64,000 nt of DNA from an uncultured Roseburia sp. (GCA_945787015.1 CALZGM010000008.1:40053-104052); one strand, 5' to 3'; shown: positions 49,594 to 59,097, counted from the first letter of the stretch. A program made the numbers and translations. Notes: generated by a model not told the origin, from the letters alone.

Positions 49594-50872
49594 AGAAAAC
49601 ATGTTAGATCAACAAATAGAAAGCAATTTTTTGGAAATATTAAAAGAGGAACTTGTTCCTGCGATGGGATGCACGGAGCCGATTTCGCTTGCCTACGCAG
49701 CTGCAAAGGGAAGAGAGACACTGGGCATGAATCCGGAAAAAATGACCGCAAGATGTTCCGGAAACATGATAAAAAATGTGAGATGTGTAACGATTCCAAA
49801 TTCGGGTGGATTGACGGGAATTGAAGCAGCCTGCATTTTAGGTGCCATTGCCGGAGATGCGAAAGCGGGAATGGAAGTACTGGAGCATGTTTCTGAGGAA
49901 GAACGGGAAAAAACAAAACGGCTTTTGGAAAAGAAGTGCTGTAATGTTGAGTTTTTAGATTCGGAAATTCCACTTCACTTTGTGATTGTACTTGAGGCGG
50001 ACGGACATCAGGCAGAGGTAGAAGTTCGACATACGCATACGAACATTGTGCAAATCAAAATGGATGGGAAAGTTGTATACGAAAAACCGGAGGAACTGGC
50101 AAAGAAGGGATATACCACAGACCGTTCTCAATTGTCATTAGAAAATATCAAACTTTTTGCAGATGAGGTTTCTATTCATAAAATTCATGATATCTTTGAA
50201 CGCCAGGTTCGGTACAATATGGACATTGCATATGAAGGAATCTCAGGCTCTTACGGGCTTGGAATCGGACGAATTATCCGGGAAGCCTATGCAGATGGCG
50301 TCGTAACGCGTATGAAGGCTTATGCAGCAGCTGCATCCGAGGCAAGAATGGGCGGCTGTGATATGCCGGTTATCATTAATTCGGGAAGTGGGAATCAGGG
50401 AATTGCATCTTCTGTTCCGGTGATTATTTATGCAAGAGAGAAGAACATTCCAACGGAAAAAATGTATCGGGCATTGGTATTTTCCGGCCTGCTTACCATT
50501 TATCAGAAGGAATTTATCGGAAAACTTTCTGCTTTTTGCGGAGCAGTATCGGCTTCCTGTGCCAGTGCAGCTGCGATTACATATTTGGTGGGTGGCACTA
50601 TGAGCCAAATTAAAGCCACCATAGATAATACCCTGGCAAATATTCCGGGCATTATCTGTGATGGCGCTAAAATTTCGTGTGCCGCAAAAATTGCATCAAG
50701 CCTTGATGCGTCGATGATGGCACATTATCTTGCAATGCAGAATCAAGAATATGAAGCCTACACCGGAATTTTAAAAGAGGATGCAGGCGAGACAATTAGC
50801 TGTGTTGGCTATATTGGCAAAGTGGGAATGCACCAAACAGACAAAGAGATTATTAAAATGATGCTAGAATAA
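49571..50872 (+). CDS. L-cysteine desulfidase (UPF0597/CyuA type)
   Basis: A 433-residue protein matching iron-sulfur L-cysteine desulfidases related to the serine dehydratase alpha subunit: the first ligand C34 in MGCTEPISLAY, SGNMIKNV, then SGSGNQGIASSVP and the C-terminal IPGIICDGAKISCAAK with further ligands. It converts cysteine to pyruvate, ammonia and sulfide. Starts at 49,571, 49,586 or 49,601 are possible. Its 3' end converges with the HAD gene on the other strand, overlapping by 20 bases. Confidence 0.85.
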   Translation: MKNLEMDRENMLDQQIESNFLEILKEELVPAMGCTEPISLAYAAAKGRETLGMNPEKMTARCSGNMIKNVRCVTIPNSGGLTGIEAACILGAIAGDAKAGMEVLEHVSEEEREKTKRLLEKKCCNVEFLDSEIPLHFVIVLEADGHQAEVEVRHTHTNIVQIKMDGKVVYEKPEELAKKGYTTDRSQLSLENIKLFADEVSIHKIHDIFERQVRYNMDIAYEGISGSYGLGIGRIIREAYADGVVTRMKAYAAAASEARMGGCDMPVIINSGSGNQGIASSVPVIIYAREKNIPTEKMYRALVFSGLLTIYQKEFIGKLSAFCGAVSASCASAAAITYLVGGTMSQIKATIDNTLANIPGIICDGAKISCAAKIASSLDASMMAHYLAMQNQEYEAYTGILKEDAGETISCVGYIGKVGMHQTDKEIIKMMLE

Positions 50873-51716
50873 ATTTTTCAATCGCATATCCCACACCATC
50901 TTCTAAATTACTCTTGGTTACAAAGTCAGCGATGGCTTTGACCTCGTCAGTGGCATTTTCCATTGCGACACCGATGCCTGCAGCCTGCATGATATCCATG
51001 TCGTTTTGGGAATCGCCCACTGCCATGGTTTCTTCGATTGGAATCTCAAACATCTCAGCAAGGAAGCGCAACCCCATTGCCTTTGTAGTACCTGCTTTTG
51101 TAAATTCCACGTTCTGATAGCCACCGGATAAAACGGTAACCTGTGGATTGGCTTTTAAATAATTCCACACATCTACGCGGTCCATATAGCTTCCATCCGG
51201 TAGCGGATAGAAGTTTAAGGTCATTTTCTGTACCTCTAAATCACGTTCCAAAATAAAATCTGCCAGATTTTCGGTTAAAATGCCGCTTGCCTTGATATAG
51301 GAACGGGTAGCTGCCGGCATCTGTGTTAAGCGCTCAATAACATCTTGTCCATGCTCCTCACTGTAGCGGTTTCCGCCGATAAAGGCATCGTACTGGATGT
51401 CCTTTGTCTGCAGATAGCGGATGATTGGGGCAACGGTTTCCGGACGCATGCAGTTTGAAAAAATACATTCTTTTTCCGGCAAACGATAGATAGCAGAGCC
51501 GTTTGCAGTGATGGCATAACGGATGCCAAGCTCAGTTAGCACATCTACAGGGAGTCCGATATATGGGCGCCCCGTTGAAATGACCACCTGAGCGCCGCCT
51601 GCGATGGCTGCTTTTATGGCTGCCTGTGTCTTTGGCGTGATTTCCAGTTTATTGTTAAAAAGCGTGCCGTCCATGTCGAGGGCGGCCAGTCTGATTTTTC
51701 CCGGTGTATGTTCCAT
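50853..51716 (-). CDS. Cof-type HAD-superfamily phosphatase
   Basis: A 287-residue HAD hydrolase of the Cof/IIB class: nucleophile motif ALDMDGTLF (D14, D16), motif II STGRP, a C2-type cap and motif IV GDSQNDMDIM. Such enzymes dephosphorylate sugar phosphates or FMN-type compounds. It is transcribed against its neighbours, and its first codons lie 180 bases from the metH start. Confidence 0.88.
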   Translation of the reverse strand: MEHTPGKIRLAALDMDGTLFNNKLEITPKTQAAIKAAIAGGAQVVISTGRPYIGLPVDVLTELGIRYAITANGSAIYRLPEKECIFSNCMRPETVAPIIRYLQTKDIQYDAFIGGNRYSEEHGQDVIERLTQMPAATRSYIKASGILTENLADFILERDLEVQKMTLNFYPLPDGSYMDRVDVWNYLKANPQVTVLSGGYQNVEFTKAGTTKAMGLRFLAEMFEIPIEETMAVGDSQNDMDIMQAAGIGVAMENATDEVKAIADFVTKSNLEDGVGYAIEKFILASF

Positions 51717-51796
51717 TTGGTTTCTCCTGCTTTGTAATCATTTTTTTCATATCCTTATCATATACCGACTTTATGAAAAACTCAATTGGAAAAATG

Positions 51797-51830
51797 GTTA
51801 CTGTTTGCTGGCTTGCCGGTGAATAGTAAC
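51797..51830. repeat. 34-bp imperfect palindrome, copy 1 (pair at 62,193-62,226)
   Basis: Arms GTTACTGTTTGCTGGC and GCCGGTGAATAGTAAC around TT. The complement of the copy at 62,193 agrees at 32 of 34 positions. It lies between the divergent HAD and metH genes. Confidence 0.75.
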
Positions 51831-51893
51831 AAAAATGTTGCCACCGTGAACAAAAAATGCAATAATGGTTGCAATAAGATGGGAGAGAGAACG

Positions 51894-54407
51894 ATGACGA
51901 GAGAAGAGTTTCAGAATTTATGGAAAAATGGTCCGGTGATTTTAGATGGCGCGACCGGCACGAATTTACAGGAGGCAGGAATGCCTGTGGGCGTATGCCC
52001 GGAAAGTTGGATTTTGGAAAATCCGAAAACTTTGATTGATTTACAGATGGCATATATAGAGGCAGGAACGACGATTCTTTATGCACCGACGTTTTCTGCG
52101 AATCGCTTGAAATTGCAGGAGTATGGGTTAGAGTCAAAGCTGGAGGATATGAACCGCAGATTGGTTGCTTTATCTATCGAGGCACGTGCAAAGGCATGTG
52201 AAAAAAATGCTGCGGCTGGCAAAGTGCTTGTAGCCGGAGACCTGACCATGACGGGGCAGCAACTTTACCCGATTGGGGACTTGCAGTTTGAAGAACTGGT
52301 TGACATCTATAAGGAACAGGCACGCGTGTTAGAAGAAGCAGGCGTAGATTTATTTGTGGTGGAAACCATGATGAGTCTGCAGGAATGCCGTGCAGCAGTT
52401 CTTGCTATCCGCGAAGTTTCTGAATTGCCGGTTATGGTATCACTGACCTATCAGACAGACGGCAGAACCCTTTACGGAACTTCACCTGAAATTGCGACGG
52501 TTGTCTTGCAGGAGCTGGGCGCAGATGCAATCGGTATCAATTGCTCAACCGGACCGGAAGACATGATTGCACCGGTGAAGGCGATGGCAGCATATGCCAC
52601 AATTCCTGTTTTTGCAAAACCAAATGCCGGCTTGCCGCGCCTTGAAAATGGAAAGACCGTATATGATACGACTCCGGAAGAATTTGCTTCTTATGGAAAA
52701 TTACTGGTCGAGGCAGGCGCAAACTTTGTCGGTGGCTGCTGTGGCACCACACCGGCGCATATAAAAGCGCTTTCCGATGCTGTTTTCGGTATGAAAATAG
52801 CTGCACCGCTTGCCGTAAAACGCCGTGTACTGACTTCAGAGCGTGCGATGGTAGAACTGCAGTTAGATGGTAATTTTATGGTGATTGGCGAGCGTATCAA
52901 TCCGACCGGAAAGAAGAAATTACAAGCCGAACTACGGGAAGGAAGCCTTAACATGGTGCGTGACATGGCCTTGAGCCAGGAGGCAGACGGCGCACAGATT
53001 TTGGATATTAACATGGGAATGAACGGTATCGATGAAAAGCAGATGATGTTAAACTCCGTCTATGAAGTGACTACGACCGTAGACTGCCCGCTTTGCATTG
53101 ATTCCAGCTATGTCGAGATTATTGAGGCAGCGCTCCGTATTTATCCGGGACGAGCCCTGATTAATTCCATTTCGATGGAGACAGAAAAAATGCATAAGTT
53201 GTTGGCTTTGGCAAAAAAATATGGCGCGATGTTTATTTTGCTGCCGCTTTCCGATGCGGGATTACCTGCAAGTATGGAAGAAAAGCACGAAATCATCCGC
53301 AAGGTGATGGCGGAAGCCGAGGCAGTCGGACTGGCAAAGGAAGATATTGTTGTAGATGGTTTAGTGGCAACGGTTGGTGCAAATCCAAGGGCTGCGCTGG
53401 AGTGTTTTGAAACCTTTGCTTATTGTAAGGAAGAATTGGGCTTGCCAACGGTTTGCGGTTTATCCAATGTATCCTTTGGTTTGCCGGAGCGTGCGAATAT
53501 CAATACGGCATTCCTTACTATGGCAATTGAAAAAGGACTTACTATGGCCATTGCCAATCCGTCTCAGGAGCTTTTGATGAATGCGGCATTTGCTTCTGAT
53601 TTGCTTTTGGCAAAGGCAGGAAGTGACCTGCGCTATATTGAGCGCATGAATGTGTTGAAGGATAAATATGAGGGAACGGAACTGGTGCGTGTGCCGGTGG
53701 GAAGCAGTGTAAGTCCGGCAAAGGAAGCCGGTTCCAAGAGCCAAGGTGGTACAGAAGTTGGAAAGCAGGAGCCACAGGGCACAGAAAAAAGCCCGGTATA
53801 TCAGGCTGTCTTAAAGGGCAACAAAGGCACCATCATCGAAGAAACAAAACATCTTTTAGATGCTGGAATCAAACCGAATGAGATTATCAATGATCATTTG
53901 ATTCCGGCGATTAACGAGGTCGGAGAGTTGTTTGACAAGCAGAAATATTTCCTGCCACAGCTCATTTCCAGCGCCAACGCAATGAAGCTTTCGATTGAGT
54001 ATCTGGAACCGATGTTGGAGCGGAACGAAGGAAGCGAAGAGATGGCGACCATAGTTGTGGCGACCGTAGAAGGAGATATTCATGACATTGGTAAAAATCT
54101 GGTGGTTCTGATGCTGAAAAACTACGGCTATCGGGTACTGGATTTAGGAAAGGATGTTCCGGCTGAGGTGATTGTTGAGACGGCAATTCGCGAGAACGCA
54201 GCGGTTATCGGACTTTCCGCACTTATGACCACCACCATGATGCGGATGAAAGAGGTAGTGGAACTAGCCAAGAGTAAGGGCTGCACAGCTAAGATTATCA
54301 TTGGCGGAGCTGCAATTACGGAAAGCTTTGCGGAAGAAATTCATGCGGACGGCTATTCGAAGGATGCGGCAGCAGCAGTGAAGGTTGTGGAGAATTTGTT
54401 AAAATAG
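51894..54407 (+). CDS. metH: Cobalamin-dependent methionine synthase without reactivation domain
   Basis: An 837-residue MetH. The homocysteine-binding domain has zinc ligands C217 (GINCSTG) and C282/C283 (GGCCGTTPAH); a pterin-binding domain (VIGERINPTGKK, ILDINMGMNG) follows, then a low-complexity linker (~residues 605-635), the cap and the B12-binding domain with D728-I-H730-D-x-G733. It ends there: the C-terminal AdoMet reactivation domain is absent, so a separate reactivation protein is needed. The ATG at 51,894 follows GGGAGAGAG; upstream codons are not conserved-looking. It transfers methyl groups from methyl-THF to homocysteine. Confidence 0.92.
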   Translation: MTREEFQNLWKNGPVILDGATGTNLQEAGMPVGVCPESWILENPKTLIDLQMAYIEAGTTILYAPTFSANRLKLQEYGLESKLEDMNRRLVALSIEARAKACEKNAAAGKVLVAGDLTMTGQQLYPIGDLQFEELVDIYKEQARVLEEAGVDLFVVETMMSLQECRAAVLAIREVSELPVMVSLTYQTDGRTLYGTSPEIATVVLQELGADAIGINCSTGPEDMIAPVKAMAAYATIPVFAKPNAGLPRLENGKTVYDTTPEEFASYGKLLVEAGANFVGGCCGTTPAHIKALSDAVFGMKIAAPLAVKRRVLTSERAMVELQLDGNFMVIGERINPTGKKKLQAELREGSLNMVRDMALSQEADGAQILDINMGMNGIDEKQMMLNSVYEVTTTVDCPLCIDSSYVEIIEAALRIYPGRALINSISMETEKMHKLLALAKKYGAMFILLPLSDAGLPASMEEKHEIIRKVMAEAEAVGLAKEDIVVDGLVATVGANPRAALECFETFAYCKEELGLPTVCGLSNVSFGLPERANINTAFLTMAIEKGLTMAIANPSQELLMNAAFASDLLLAKAGSDLRYIERMNVLKDKYEGTELVRVPVGSSVSPAKEAGSKSQGGTEVGKQEPQGTEKSPVYQAVLKGNKGTIIEETKHLLDAGIKPNEIINDHLIPAINEVGELFDKQKYFLPQLISSANAMKLSIEYLEPMLERNEGSEEMATIVVATVEGDIHDIGKNLVVLMLKNYGYRVLDLGKDVPAEVIVETAIRENAAVIGLSALMTTTMMRMKEVVELAKSKGCTAKIIIGGAAITESFAEEIHADGYSKDAAAAVKVVENLLK

Positions 54408-54420
54408 GAGATATTTTGCG

Positions 54421-54939
54421 ATGAAGGAAATTTATTTGGCCGGTGGCTGTTATTGGGGCGTGGAAAAATATGTATCTAATATCAAGGGTGTCATAGAGAC
54501 TACGGTTGGCTTTGCAAATGGAAACACCGAACATCCTACCTATGAGCAGGTGCGATATGAAAATACGGGGCATGCGGAGACGGTAAAGGTTGTCTATGAC
54601 GAAACACAGGTGCCGCTTCCTATTTTACTAAAGCTGTTTTACCGCATCATTGACCCGGTTTCTGTAGACAGGCAGGGCGAAGATGAAGGGCATCAGTATC
54701 GTACCGGTATTTATTTTACAGACCCTGCGGATGAAAAGACTGTTGCAGAGTCTCTAAAAGAACTGGAACAAAAGGTTGGGGAGAAGCTAGCAGTAGAAGC
54801 CTGTCCGCTTCAACACTTTTATGCGGCAGAAGAATATCACCAGAAGTATCTGGATAAGAATCCGAATGGCTACTGTCATGTGCCTCTGGCGGAAATCCTT
54901 TGGGTGAAGGGGATTGAGCCGCTGGAGTATGAGGAGTAG
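54421..54939 (+). CDS. msrA: Peptide methionine sulfoxide reductase MsrA
   Basis: A 172-residue protein with the active site GGCYWGVEKY (C10; Tyr replaces the usual Phe), GFANGNTEHPTYEQV and the EGHQYRTGIYF motif. It reduces methionine-S-sulfoxide in proteins. It follows metH by 13 bases and is probably in the same transcript; a clear terminator follows. Confidence 0.92.
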   Translation: MKEIYLAGGCYWGVEKYVSNIKGVIETTVGFANGNTEHPTYEQVRYENTGHAETVKVVYDETQVPLPILLKLFYRIIDPVSVDRQGEDEGHQYRTGIYFTDPADEKTVAESLKELEQKVGEKLAVEACPLQHFYAAEEYHQKYLDKNPNGYCHVPLAEILWVKGIEPLEYEE

Positions 54940-54980
54940 AGATATATAGTAAACAAGTCTGCAAATAAAAAGATTTCGTG

Positions 54981-55006
54981 CGCCGGTGAAAGCCGGCGTT
55001 TTTTTT
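54981..55006 (+). terminator. Rho-independent terminator after msrA
   Basis: CGCCGG/CCGGCG stem with loop TGAAAG, followed by eight T. Confidence 0.9.
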
Positions 55007-55445
55007 AATTAGTCCGTCTGGCAACTTGATAACATTATGTCAACTAGGTGAATGTGGTTTGGGTATTTAACGCCATTTTTCAGTTATGATACCCGGTTTT
55101 TTTCAAAAAATGGGTATCATCATGCATAAATGCTTGATTCTAGACAATTTTTTTAAAATTGGTTTACATAACTACAAAAAACACCCTTTCGTTGGGTAAA
55201 ATTGATGGAAAACGTGCTCCTATACCCACCGGTCGTTTTCCAAGTTTACATAATGCCAAAAGCGCCGGTCAAATAGTTGAATTTTCAATTACTGCACTAT
55301 CTATATCTACAATAGAAGTCCATAGATGAATAAAATTCATCTTAAAAATGAAAACATCTCACATTTTCACTTTACATTGCTAAATTGTGCGTTATAATAG
55401 AGAAAGTTGAAAAATTCATGAGAAAAGCAATGGAGGAGTAAGAAC
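55007..55445 (+). other. Regulatory region upstream of the por operon
   Basis: No gene. It holds an inverted repeat ATGATACCC/GGGTATCAT (55,086-55,120), a GGAAAACG/CGTTTTCC repeat (55,207-55,241), two GTTTACATAA motifs (55,161 and 55,244) and the por promoter. I see no known riboswitch. Confidence 0.5.
55371..55398 (+). promoter_or_regulatory. Promoter of the por operon
   Basis: TTTACA, 16 bp, TATAAT, about 50 bases before the porC ATG. Confidence 0.65.
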
Positions 55446-56051
55446 ATGAATAACGGGCTTGAAATCAGATGGCATGGAAGAGGCGGACAGGGAGCTAAGA
55501 CAGCGGCGCTTTTGCTGGCTGATGTAGCATTTAAAACAGGACAGTATGTACAGGGATTCCCGGAGTACGGACCGGAGCGCATGGGCGCACCAATTACCGC
55601 ATATAACCGTATCAGCAAAGATGTGATTCGTGTACATTCCAATATATATACACCGGATTTAGTCGTAGTGGTTGATGAGACATTGTTGCATTCTGTTGAT
55701 GTGACAGCAGGCTTAAAGGAAGAGGGAGCAATCATTATTAACACATCGATGTCAAAAGAAGAAGTGCTTCCGCTCTTAAACGGATATCAGGGAAATGTTT
55801 ATACCGTAGATGCAAGAACCATTTCTATGGAGACACTTGGAAAGAATTTTCCAAATTCTCCGATGCTTGCAGCGGCAGTAGCAGTCAGCGGAGTAATGCC
55901 AAGAGAGGCATTTTTCAAGGAAATGCAGGAATCTTACCATCATAAATTTGCGAAAAAGCCGGAAGTCATCGAAGGAAATATGAAGGCTTTAAAGATGGCA
56001 TTTGATGTCATTGAATTGGCGTTACAGGCTGAATTAGAGCAGAGCGCATAA
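55446..56051 (+). CDS. porC: Pyruvate:ferredoxin oxidoreductase, gamma subunit
   Basis: A 201-residue subunit with the typical start EIRWHGRGGQGAKTAALLLA, then FPEYGPERMGAPITAYNRI. It joins the alpha and beta subunits to link pyruvate oxidation to ferredoxin reduction. First gene of four in the order gamma, delta, alpha, beta; RBS GGAGGAG. Confidence 0.88.
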   Translation: MNNGLEIRWHGRGGQGAKTAALLLADVAFKTGQYVQGFPEYGPERMGAPITAYNRISKDVIRVHSNIYTPDLVVVVDETLLHSVDVTAGLKEEGAIIINTSMSKEEVLPLLNGYQGNVYTVDARTISMETLGKNFPNSPMLAAAVAVSGVMPREAFFKEMQESYHHKFAKKPEVIEGNMKALKMAFDVIELALQAELEQSA

Positions 56052-56099
56052 CCGGAAAGAAGAAAGCCAGAAAATAAGAAAAACGGGAAAACAAAAAAC

Positions 56100-56402
56100 A
56101 TGAGAACAGATATTACAAAGATAAATGAACAGACACCGCATCAGGATTTGACCGAAGGTCTGATGGTTTTTGCCGGTGGAACATCAAAGCTTTTCAATAC
56201 CGGTGAATGGAGAACAAATACACCGGTATTTCATGCCAATTTGTGTAAGCAGTGTCTGCTTTGCGCGCCGGTTTGCCCGGATGCCTCCATTCCGGTGAAA
56301 GACAGCAAACGTGGAGAATTTGATTATGACCACTGCAAGGGATGCGGCATTTGTGCCAAGGTATGTCCTTTCGGAGCAATTGAAATGAAGGAGGGCAGAT
56401 AA
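56100..56402 (+). CDS. porD: Pyruvate:ferredoxin oxidoreductase, delta (ferredoxin-like) subunit
   Basis: A 100-residue protein with two 4Fe-4S motifs: CKQCLLCAPVCPD and CKGCGICAKVCPF. It carries electrons from the TPP site to ferredoxin. The stop codon is two bases from the porA ATG. Confidence 0.88.
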   Translation: MRTDITKINEQTPHQDLTEGLMVFAGGTSKLFNTGEWRTNTPVFHANLCKQCLLCAPVCPDASIPVKDSKRGEFDYDHCKGCGICAKVCPFGAIEMKEGR

Positions 56403-56403
56403 A

Positions 56404-57585
56404 ATGGCAAAAAGAGATCGTATGTCAGGAAACGAAGCGGTTGCATACGCAATCCGTCAGATTAATCCGGATGTTATGCCGGCGTTTCCGATTACCCCTT
56501 CTACAGAAATTCCCCAGATGGTTTCTACATATATTGCAAATGGTGAAGTGGATACAGAATTTATTCCGGTGGAAAGCGAGCATTCTGCCATGAGTGCAGC
56601 CATCGGAGCAGAAGCAGCAGGCGCCAGAACCTTAACAGCAACCTCCTCCGCAGGTCTTGCACTGATGTGGGAAGAATTGCTGCTTGCAGCATCGAACCGT
56701 ATGCCGCTTGCTTTGGCACTGGTAAACCGTACTTTGTCCGGTCCAATCAATATCAACTGTGACCACACCGACGGCATGGGTGCCAGAGATACAGGCTGGA
56801 TTCAGATTTATTCCGAAAATAATCAGGAAGCCTATGACAATTTTGTACAGGCATATCCGATTGCAGAAAATAAAAACGTGCACCTTCCAATCATGATTTG
56901 CCAGGATGGTTTTATCACCAGTCACGCAGTGGAAAATATCGAACTTTTAGAGGATGCCGCTGTGAAGGCATTTGTCGGAGAGTATGAGCCGGAAGAATTT
57001 TTACTAAATCCGGGAAAACCAATCGCGGTTGGTCCGTATTCGGTTTCAAATTATGCGATGGAAGCCAGAAAGAATCAGGAACTTGCGTTGGAAAATGCAA
57101 AGGAAGTCATTTTACAGGTGGCAGCAGAATATGAAAAAATTTCCGGCAGAAAATATGGCTTATTTGAAGCATACAAAACCGAAGATGCAGACTACATCAT
57201 GTTAATCATGGGTTCTGCGGCAGGAACGGCAAAACAGGCAGTGGATGATTTGAGAGCACAGGGGAAAAAAGTGGGCGTGTTAAAGCTTCGCGTTTTCCGT
57301 CCTTTCCCGGCAAAAGAAATTGCAGAAGCTCTAAAGAATTGCAAGGCAGTTGCTATCATGGACCGTTGCGAAAGTTACAACGGCAATGGCGCAGCACTTG
57401 GAAGTGAAGTGAGCGCAGCCCTTTTCAGAAATAAAGTCATGATTTCCGCAGTGAACTATATCTATGGTTTAGCGGGAAGAGATTTTACCGTAACAGATGT
57501 GTACCGTATTTTTGACGAGTTAGAACAGGCAGAATTAAATGGTACAGAGGTTGAGCAGTATCAGTATGTGGGATTGCGGAAATAA
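56404..57585 (+). CDS. porA: Pyruvate:ferredoxin oxidoreductase, alpha subunit
   Basis: A 393-residue subunit: FPITPSTEIPQ near the start, ESEHSAMSAAIGA, TSSAGLALMWEEL, and NINCDHTDGMGARDTGWIQ, the region typical of pyruvate rather than branched-chain enzymes. It binds substrate and CoA. Domain II with GSAAGTAKQAV and a C-terminal domain follow. Confidence 0.88.
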   Translation: MAKRDRMSGNEAVAYAIRQINPDVMPAFPITPSTEIPQMVSTYIANGEVDTEFIPVESEHSAMSAAIGAEAAGARTLTATSSAGLALMWEELLLAASNRMPLALALVNRTLSGPININCDHTDGMGARDTGWIQIYSENNQEAYDNFVQAYPIAENKNVHLPIMICQDGFITSHAVENIELLEDAAVKAFVGEYEPEEFLLNPGKPIAVGPYSVSNYAMEARKNQELALENAKEVILQVAAEYEKISGRKYGLFEAYKTEDADYIMLIMGSAAGTAKQAVDDLRAQGKKVGVLKLRVFRPFPAKEIAEALKNCKAVAIMDRCESYNGNGAALGSEVSAALFRNKVMISAVNYIYGLAGRDFTVTDVYRIFDELEQAELNGTEVEQYQYVGLRK

Positions 57586-57600
57586 GAGAGGGCAGGCAAA

Positions 57601-58545
57601 ATGAGTAACTATAATTTAAAAGAAATGATGAATAAACCGGAGCGTCTGGCTCCCGGCCATCGTATGTGTGCGGGCTGTGGTGCGACGATTGGAGTGCGTG
57701 CGGTGCTTCGTGCCCTTCACGAGGGTGACTATGCCGTAATCGGAAATGCCACAGGATGTCTGGAAGTATCTTCTTTCATGTATCCGTACACCGCATGGGA
57801 AGACAGCTATATTCATAATGCATTTGAAAATGCGGGCGCAACCTTAAGCGGTGTGGAAACTGCTTACAGAGCGTTAAAAAAGCGTGGAAAGCTTCCGGAA
57901 GATGTCACCTATAAGTTTATCACATTCGGCGGAGACGGCGGTACTTATGATATCGGCTTCCAGTCTTTATCCGGTGCGATGGAGCGTGGACATGACATGG
58001 TTTACGTGTGCTACGACAATGGTGCCTATATGAACACCGGTATTCAGCGTTCTTCTGCGACACCAATGTACGCGGATACCACAACGACACCGGTTGGGTC
58101 AAAATCCAATGGTAAAATGCAGAACCGAAAAGATTTGGCAAGCATCATTGCGGACCATGATGTACCGTATGTGGCACAGACGACGTTTACAAGTGATTTT
58201 AAGGATTTACATAGAAAAGCAGAAAAGGCCATTTATACAGAGGGAGCATGCTTTTTAAATATTATGACACCGTGTCCGAGAGGCTGGCGTTATGAGACTT
58301 CAGACATTATGAAAATCTGTAAGCTGGCAGTAGACACCTGCTACTGGCCGATGTTTGAGGTGGATCATGGAAAGTGGACACTGACTTATGAGCCAAAGAA
58401 AAAGCTTCCGATTGAGGACTTTTTGCGGGAACAGGGCAGATTCAAACACTTGTTTAAGAAGGGTAATGAGGATTTGCTGGAGCAGTTCCAAAAGGAAGTA
58501 GACAGACGCTGGGAAGACTTGCAGTTTAAGTGTTCTAGGGCATAA
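57601..58545 (+). CDS. porB: Pyruvate:ferredoxin oxidoreductase, beta (TPP-binding) subunit
   Basis: A 314-residue subunit with MCAGCGATIGVRAVL, the TPP/Mg motif GGDGGTYDIGFQSL and the following YDNGAYMNTG, and CPRGW near residue 225. It provides the thiamine diphosphate site and a further iron-sulfur cluster. Last gene of the operon. Confidence 0.9.
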   Translation: MSNYNLKEMMNKPERLAPGHRMCAGCGATIGVRAVLRALHEGDYAVIGNATGCLEVSSFMYPYTAWEDSYIHNAFENAGATLSGVETAYRALKKRGKLPEDVTYKFITFGGDGGTYDIGFQSLSGAMERGHDMVYVCYDNGAYMNTGIQRSSATPMYADTTTTPVGSKSNGKMQNRKDLASIIADHDVPYVAQTTFTSDFKDLHRKAEKAIYTEGACFLNIMTPCPRGWRYETSDIMKICKLAVDTCYWPMFEVDHGKWTLTYEPKKKLPIEDFLREQGRFKHLFKKGNEDLLEQFQKEVDRRWEDLQFKCSRA

Positions 58546-58566
58546 GTATTAGCAAAAATAAAAAAA

Positions 58567-58622
58567 GAGCATATAGATATGATAGAAAGCAACTTTTGAA
58601 AGGTGTGTATATCTATATGCTC
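58567..58622. repeat. Perfect 14-bp inverted repeat over the holin-like start
   Basis: GAGCATATAGATAT (58,567-58,580) and its complement (58,609-58,622) enclose the GAAAGGTG ribosome binding site and cover the ATG at 58,617. Read on the minus strand it is followed by seven T, so it also looks like a terminator for leftward transcription. Confidence 0.75.
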
Positions 58623-58847
58623 AAAAATTGTGTAATAAAACAATCTGTTGATAAGGTAGAATGGGCAAAGGCTGCAGGAATCAGAGCAGTCAAAACCATG
58701 GCGCAGACTGCAATTGCCACTATCGGTTCTGTCGCGGTCATGGGTGCAGTCGACTGGAAGATAGTAGGAAGCGCGTCGGTGCTCGCCGGAATATTGTCGG
58801 TATTGACCTCTGTTGCAGGCATTCCGGAAGTACAGGAAAAATGTTAA
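58617..58847 (+). CDS. r1t-type phage holin-like protein
   Basis: A 76-residue protein with VEWAKAAGIRAVKTMAQTAI, IGSVAVMGAVDWKIVGSASV and AGILSVLTSVAGIPEV: two transmembrane helices in the pattern of r1t holins. No endolysin or other phage gene is near, so it is an orphan, probably reused for protein export or lysis. Its start lies in a long inverted repeat, suggesting controlled translation. Confidence 0.75.
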   Translation: MLKNCVIKQSVDKVEWAKAAGIRAVKTMAQTAIATIGSVAVMGAVDWKIVGSASVLAGILSVLTSVAGIPEVQEKC

Positions 58848-58929
58848 ACAAATTTTGAAAAAAGTTGTTGACATTTATCTTTCTGTAGTGTAATATAAAC
58901 AAGTCGGTTGCGAAAGCAACGAAAGATAT

Positions 58930-59002
58930 GGGATCTTAGCTCAGCTGGGAGAGCATCTGCCTTACAAGCAGAGGGTCATAGGTTCGAGCCCTATAGGTCC
59001 CA
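58930..59002 (+). tRNA. tRNA-Val (anticodon TAC)
   Basis: Seven-pair acceptor stem GGGATCT/AGGTCCC, D arm GCTC/GAGC, anticodon stem TCTGC/GCAGA with loop CTTACAA, T arm ATAGG/CCTAT. CCA is not encoded. Confidence 0.95.
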
Positions 59003-59017
59003 TACTTAACTAAATAT

Positions 59018-59091
59018 GGCGGAATAGCTCAGTTGGCTAGAGCACACGGTTCATACCCGTGGTGTCGAGAGTTCAAATCTCCCTTCCGCTA
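59018..59091 (+). tRNA. tRNA-Met (anticodon CAT)
   Basis: Acceptor GGCGGAA/TTCCGCT, anticodon stem CACGG/CCGTG with loop TTCATAC, T arm GAGAG/CTCCC region. The anticodon stem lacks the GGG/CCC run of initiators, so it is an elongator tRNA or a CAT tRNA modified to Ile; Met is the default. CCA not encoded. Confidence 0.88.
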
Positions 59092-59097
59092 CTTTAG

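Noticed and set aside
49557-49973. 138-codon minus-strand ORF
   Set aside because: Antisense to the start of the cysteine desulfidase gene, no RBS, low-complexity translation.
51717-51893. SAM, cobalamin or S-box riboswitch before metH
   Set aside because: The 180-base gap is too short and holds only a 34-bp palindrome; no riboswitch core motif is visible.
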